A stretch of DNA of 6,127 nucleotides from Candidatus Saganbacteria bacterium. GTDB lineage: Bacteria > Margulisbacteria > WOR-1 > O2-12-FULL-45-9 > XYB2-FULL-48-7. Position 1 is the first letter of the stretch. The number at the start of each line of letters is the position of its first letter. The stretch is from assembly GCA_020051815.1 (NCBI GenBank), contig JAGVQF010000048.1:1-6127 (forward strand), given 5' to 3'. Made by a program: the position numbers and the translations under genes. Shown here piece after piece: positions 5,285-6,127 of this stretch. Under the pieces are notes generated by a model. It had not been told where the DNA came from. It saw only the letters and a program-made list of their open reading frames with translations, and made no database searches.

Positions 5285-6127
5285 TTGACCGGGACAAAAT
5301 CCATTTTCAGAACTATCTTCTGTCCTTCGGGGCTAAGCACATAATCAACGAACGACTTGACCTCACCCGACGGCTCGCCTTTGGTGTAAAAAAGGAGCGA
5401 GCGGGAGATCGGATACTGGTTGCTGGTCACCGTCCTGACCGAAGGCAAAACATAGGCCGAACCGGCATTCTTCGCGATGGCCAGCGCTTTTTCCTGCGCG
5501 GTCAGATAGCCCAAGCCGACATAGCCGATGGCCGAGGCATTGGCCTTGACCTCTTCGATGATCGACTGCGAAGAAGGCATCATGAGGACCGCAGGCGCGA
5601 ATTCGTTGGGGTTCTTTTTTTGAGCGAGTTTAACGACATGTTCAAGAAAAAAAACATGGGTGCCCGAGTTGCGCTCGCGCGAGAGTGCGACGATCTTGCC
5701 GTCCTTGCCTCCGATCTCTTGCCAATTCTTGATCTTGCCGGTAAAGATATCCGAGAGCTGCTGGATCGTTAATTTGCCGACAGGGTTGGAGGGATTGACC
5801 ACCAGCGTGATCCCGTCATTGGCGACATGGATCTCTTTTGGTTCGATCCCCCGCTTTTCCGCCTGCGCGATCTCCTTTGGCTCCATGTTGCGCGAGGCCT
5901 CCGCGATATCGGTCGTGCCACCGATCATGGCCGCGATCCCTGTGCCCGAGCCGCCCCCGGTCACCGCGATCGAGATCTCCGGGTTCAGTTTCATGAATTC
6001 TTCCGCCCAGGCCTGGCCCAGATTGACCATCGTGTCGGAGCCCTTGATCTGAAGGGCTTTTTTGCCGCCGCCACAACCCATAAGGGCAAATCCCAAGAAA
6101 CAAGTTACAATTACCAAACAAATTTCA
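5281..6127 (-). CDS. pstS: PstS, phosphate-binding lipoprotein, start beyond right edge
   Basis: Extracytoplasmic phosphate-binding protein that feeds PstC/PstA. A hydrophobic signal segment (VIVTCFLGFALMGC) ends in lipobox LMGC, so the mature chain is lipid-anchored at its Cys, then GGGKKALQIKGSDTM. Phosphate-pocket motifs: GSDTM (26-30, counted from the codon at 6117), GGGSGTGI (54-61), TTDIAEASR (68-76, with Asp70) and RNSGTH (149-154), matching the family's R-x-S-G-T binding loop. Length suits the shorter TIGR02136-like PstS group. The frame stays open to the right edge (GAA ATT TGT TTG before VIV). A start at the TTG codon 6117 would give a signal peptide without a basic N-terminus. The true start is therefore probably outside the window, and the promoter with any pho box is not visible. 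Confidence 0.95.
   Translation of the reverse strand, partial: EICLVIVTCFLGFALMGCGGGKKALQIKGSDTMVNLGQAWAEEFMKLNPEISIAVTGGGSGTGIAAMIGGTTDIAEASRNMEPKEIAQAEKRGIEPKEIHVANDGITLVVNPSNPVGKLTIQQLSDIFTGKIKNWQEIGGKDGKIVALSRERNSGTHVFFLEHVVKLAQKKNPNEFAPAVLMMPSSQSIIEEVKANASAIGYVGLGYLTAQEKALAIAKNAGSAYVLPSVRTVTSNQYPISRSLLFYTKGEPSGEVKSFVDYVLSPEGQKIVLKMDFVPVK

Noticed and set aside
6115..6117. TTG as the pstS start
   Set aside because: The frame is open further right to the edge, and a start here would leave the signal peptide with no basic residue before its hydrophobic core.

Overview
The window is wholly bacterial. Every gene I can support lies on the minus strand, so genes are read from right (6127) to left (1). 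The right 80 percent is a high-affinity phosphate uptake operon in the usual order: pstS (lipoprotein phosphate-binding protein, cut by the right edge), pstC and pstA (permeases), two consecutive pstB-type ATPase genes, and phoU (the regulator coupled to the transporter). Most junctions are tight: ATGA overlap for pstS/pstC, stop abutting start for pstC/pstA, TAATG for the two pstB genes, and 34 nt before phoU. The exception is pstA to the first pstB, where a 126-bp inverted-repeat element is inserted. Left of phoU, behind its own extended -10 promoter, are a 57-residue single-cluster [4Fe-4S] ferredoxin gene and, directly after its stop codon, a TTG-started GPH-family (MelB-like) sugar:cation symporter gene that runs off the left edge.

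The most interesting part is the pstB pair. The upstream copy (here pstB1) keeps a normal LSGGQ signature, but its Q-loop glutamine is Ala91 and its switch histidine is Asn203. The downstream copy (pstB2) keeps a normal Q-loop Gln92 and switch His204, but its signature is LSLEQ. In a head-to-tail ABC dimer each ATP site combines one subunit's Walker/Q/H motifs with the other's signature. A PstB1-PstB2 heterodimer would therefore have one fully consensus site and one site degenerate on both faces. That is the layout of asymmetric heterodimeric ABC ATPases, whereas PstB is classically a homodimer.

A second point of interest is the inverted-repeat element between pstA and pstB1. It has 15-bp terminal inverted repeats and two internal C/G-rich palindromes. 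Its pstB1-proximal end reaches exactly to the pstB1 ATG and contains the only Shine-Dalgarno-like sequence, so pairing of the two ends in mRNA would hide it.

Organism: G+C is moderately high by eye and the ferredoxin is of the small Thermotoga-like type, which suggests an anaerobic or fermentative bacterium. All assignments rest on Gram-negative-like and general bacterial family features. I cannot name the phylum from this sequence; an uncultured candidate-phylum lineage is a guess only. No tRNA, rRNA, CRISPR, transposase or pho box is visible. The promoter of the pst operon must lie to the right of the window.
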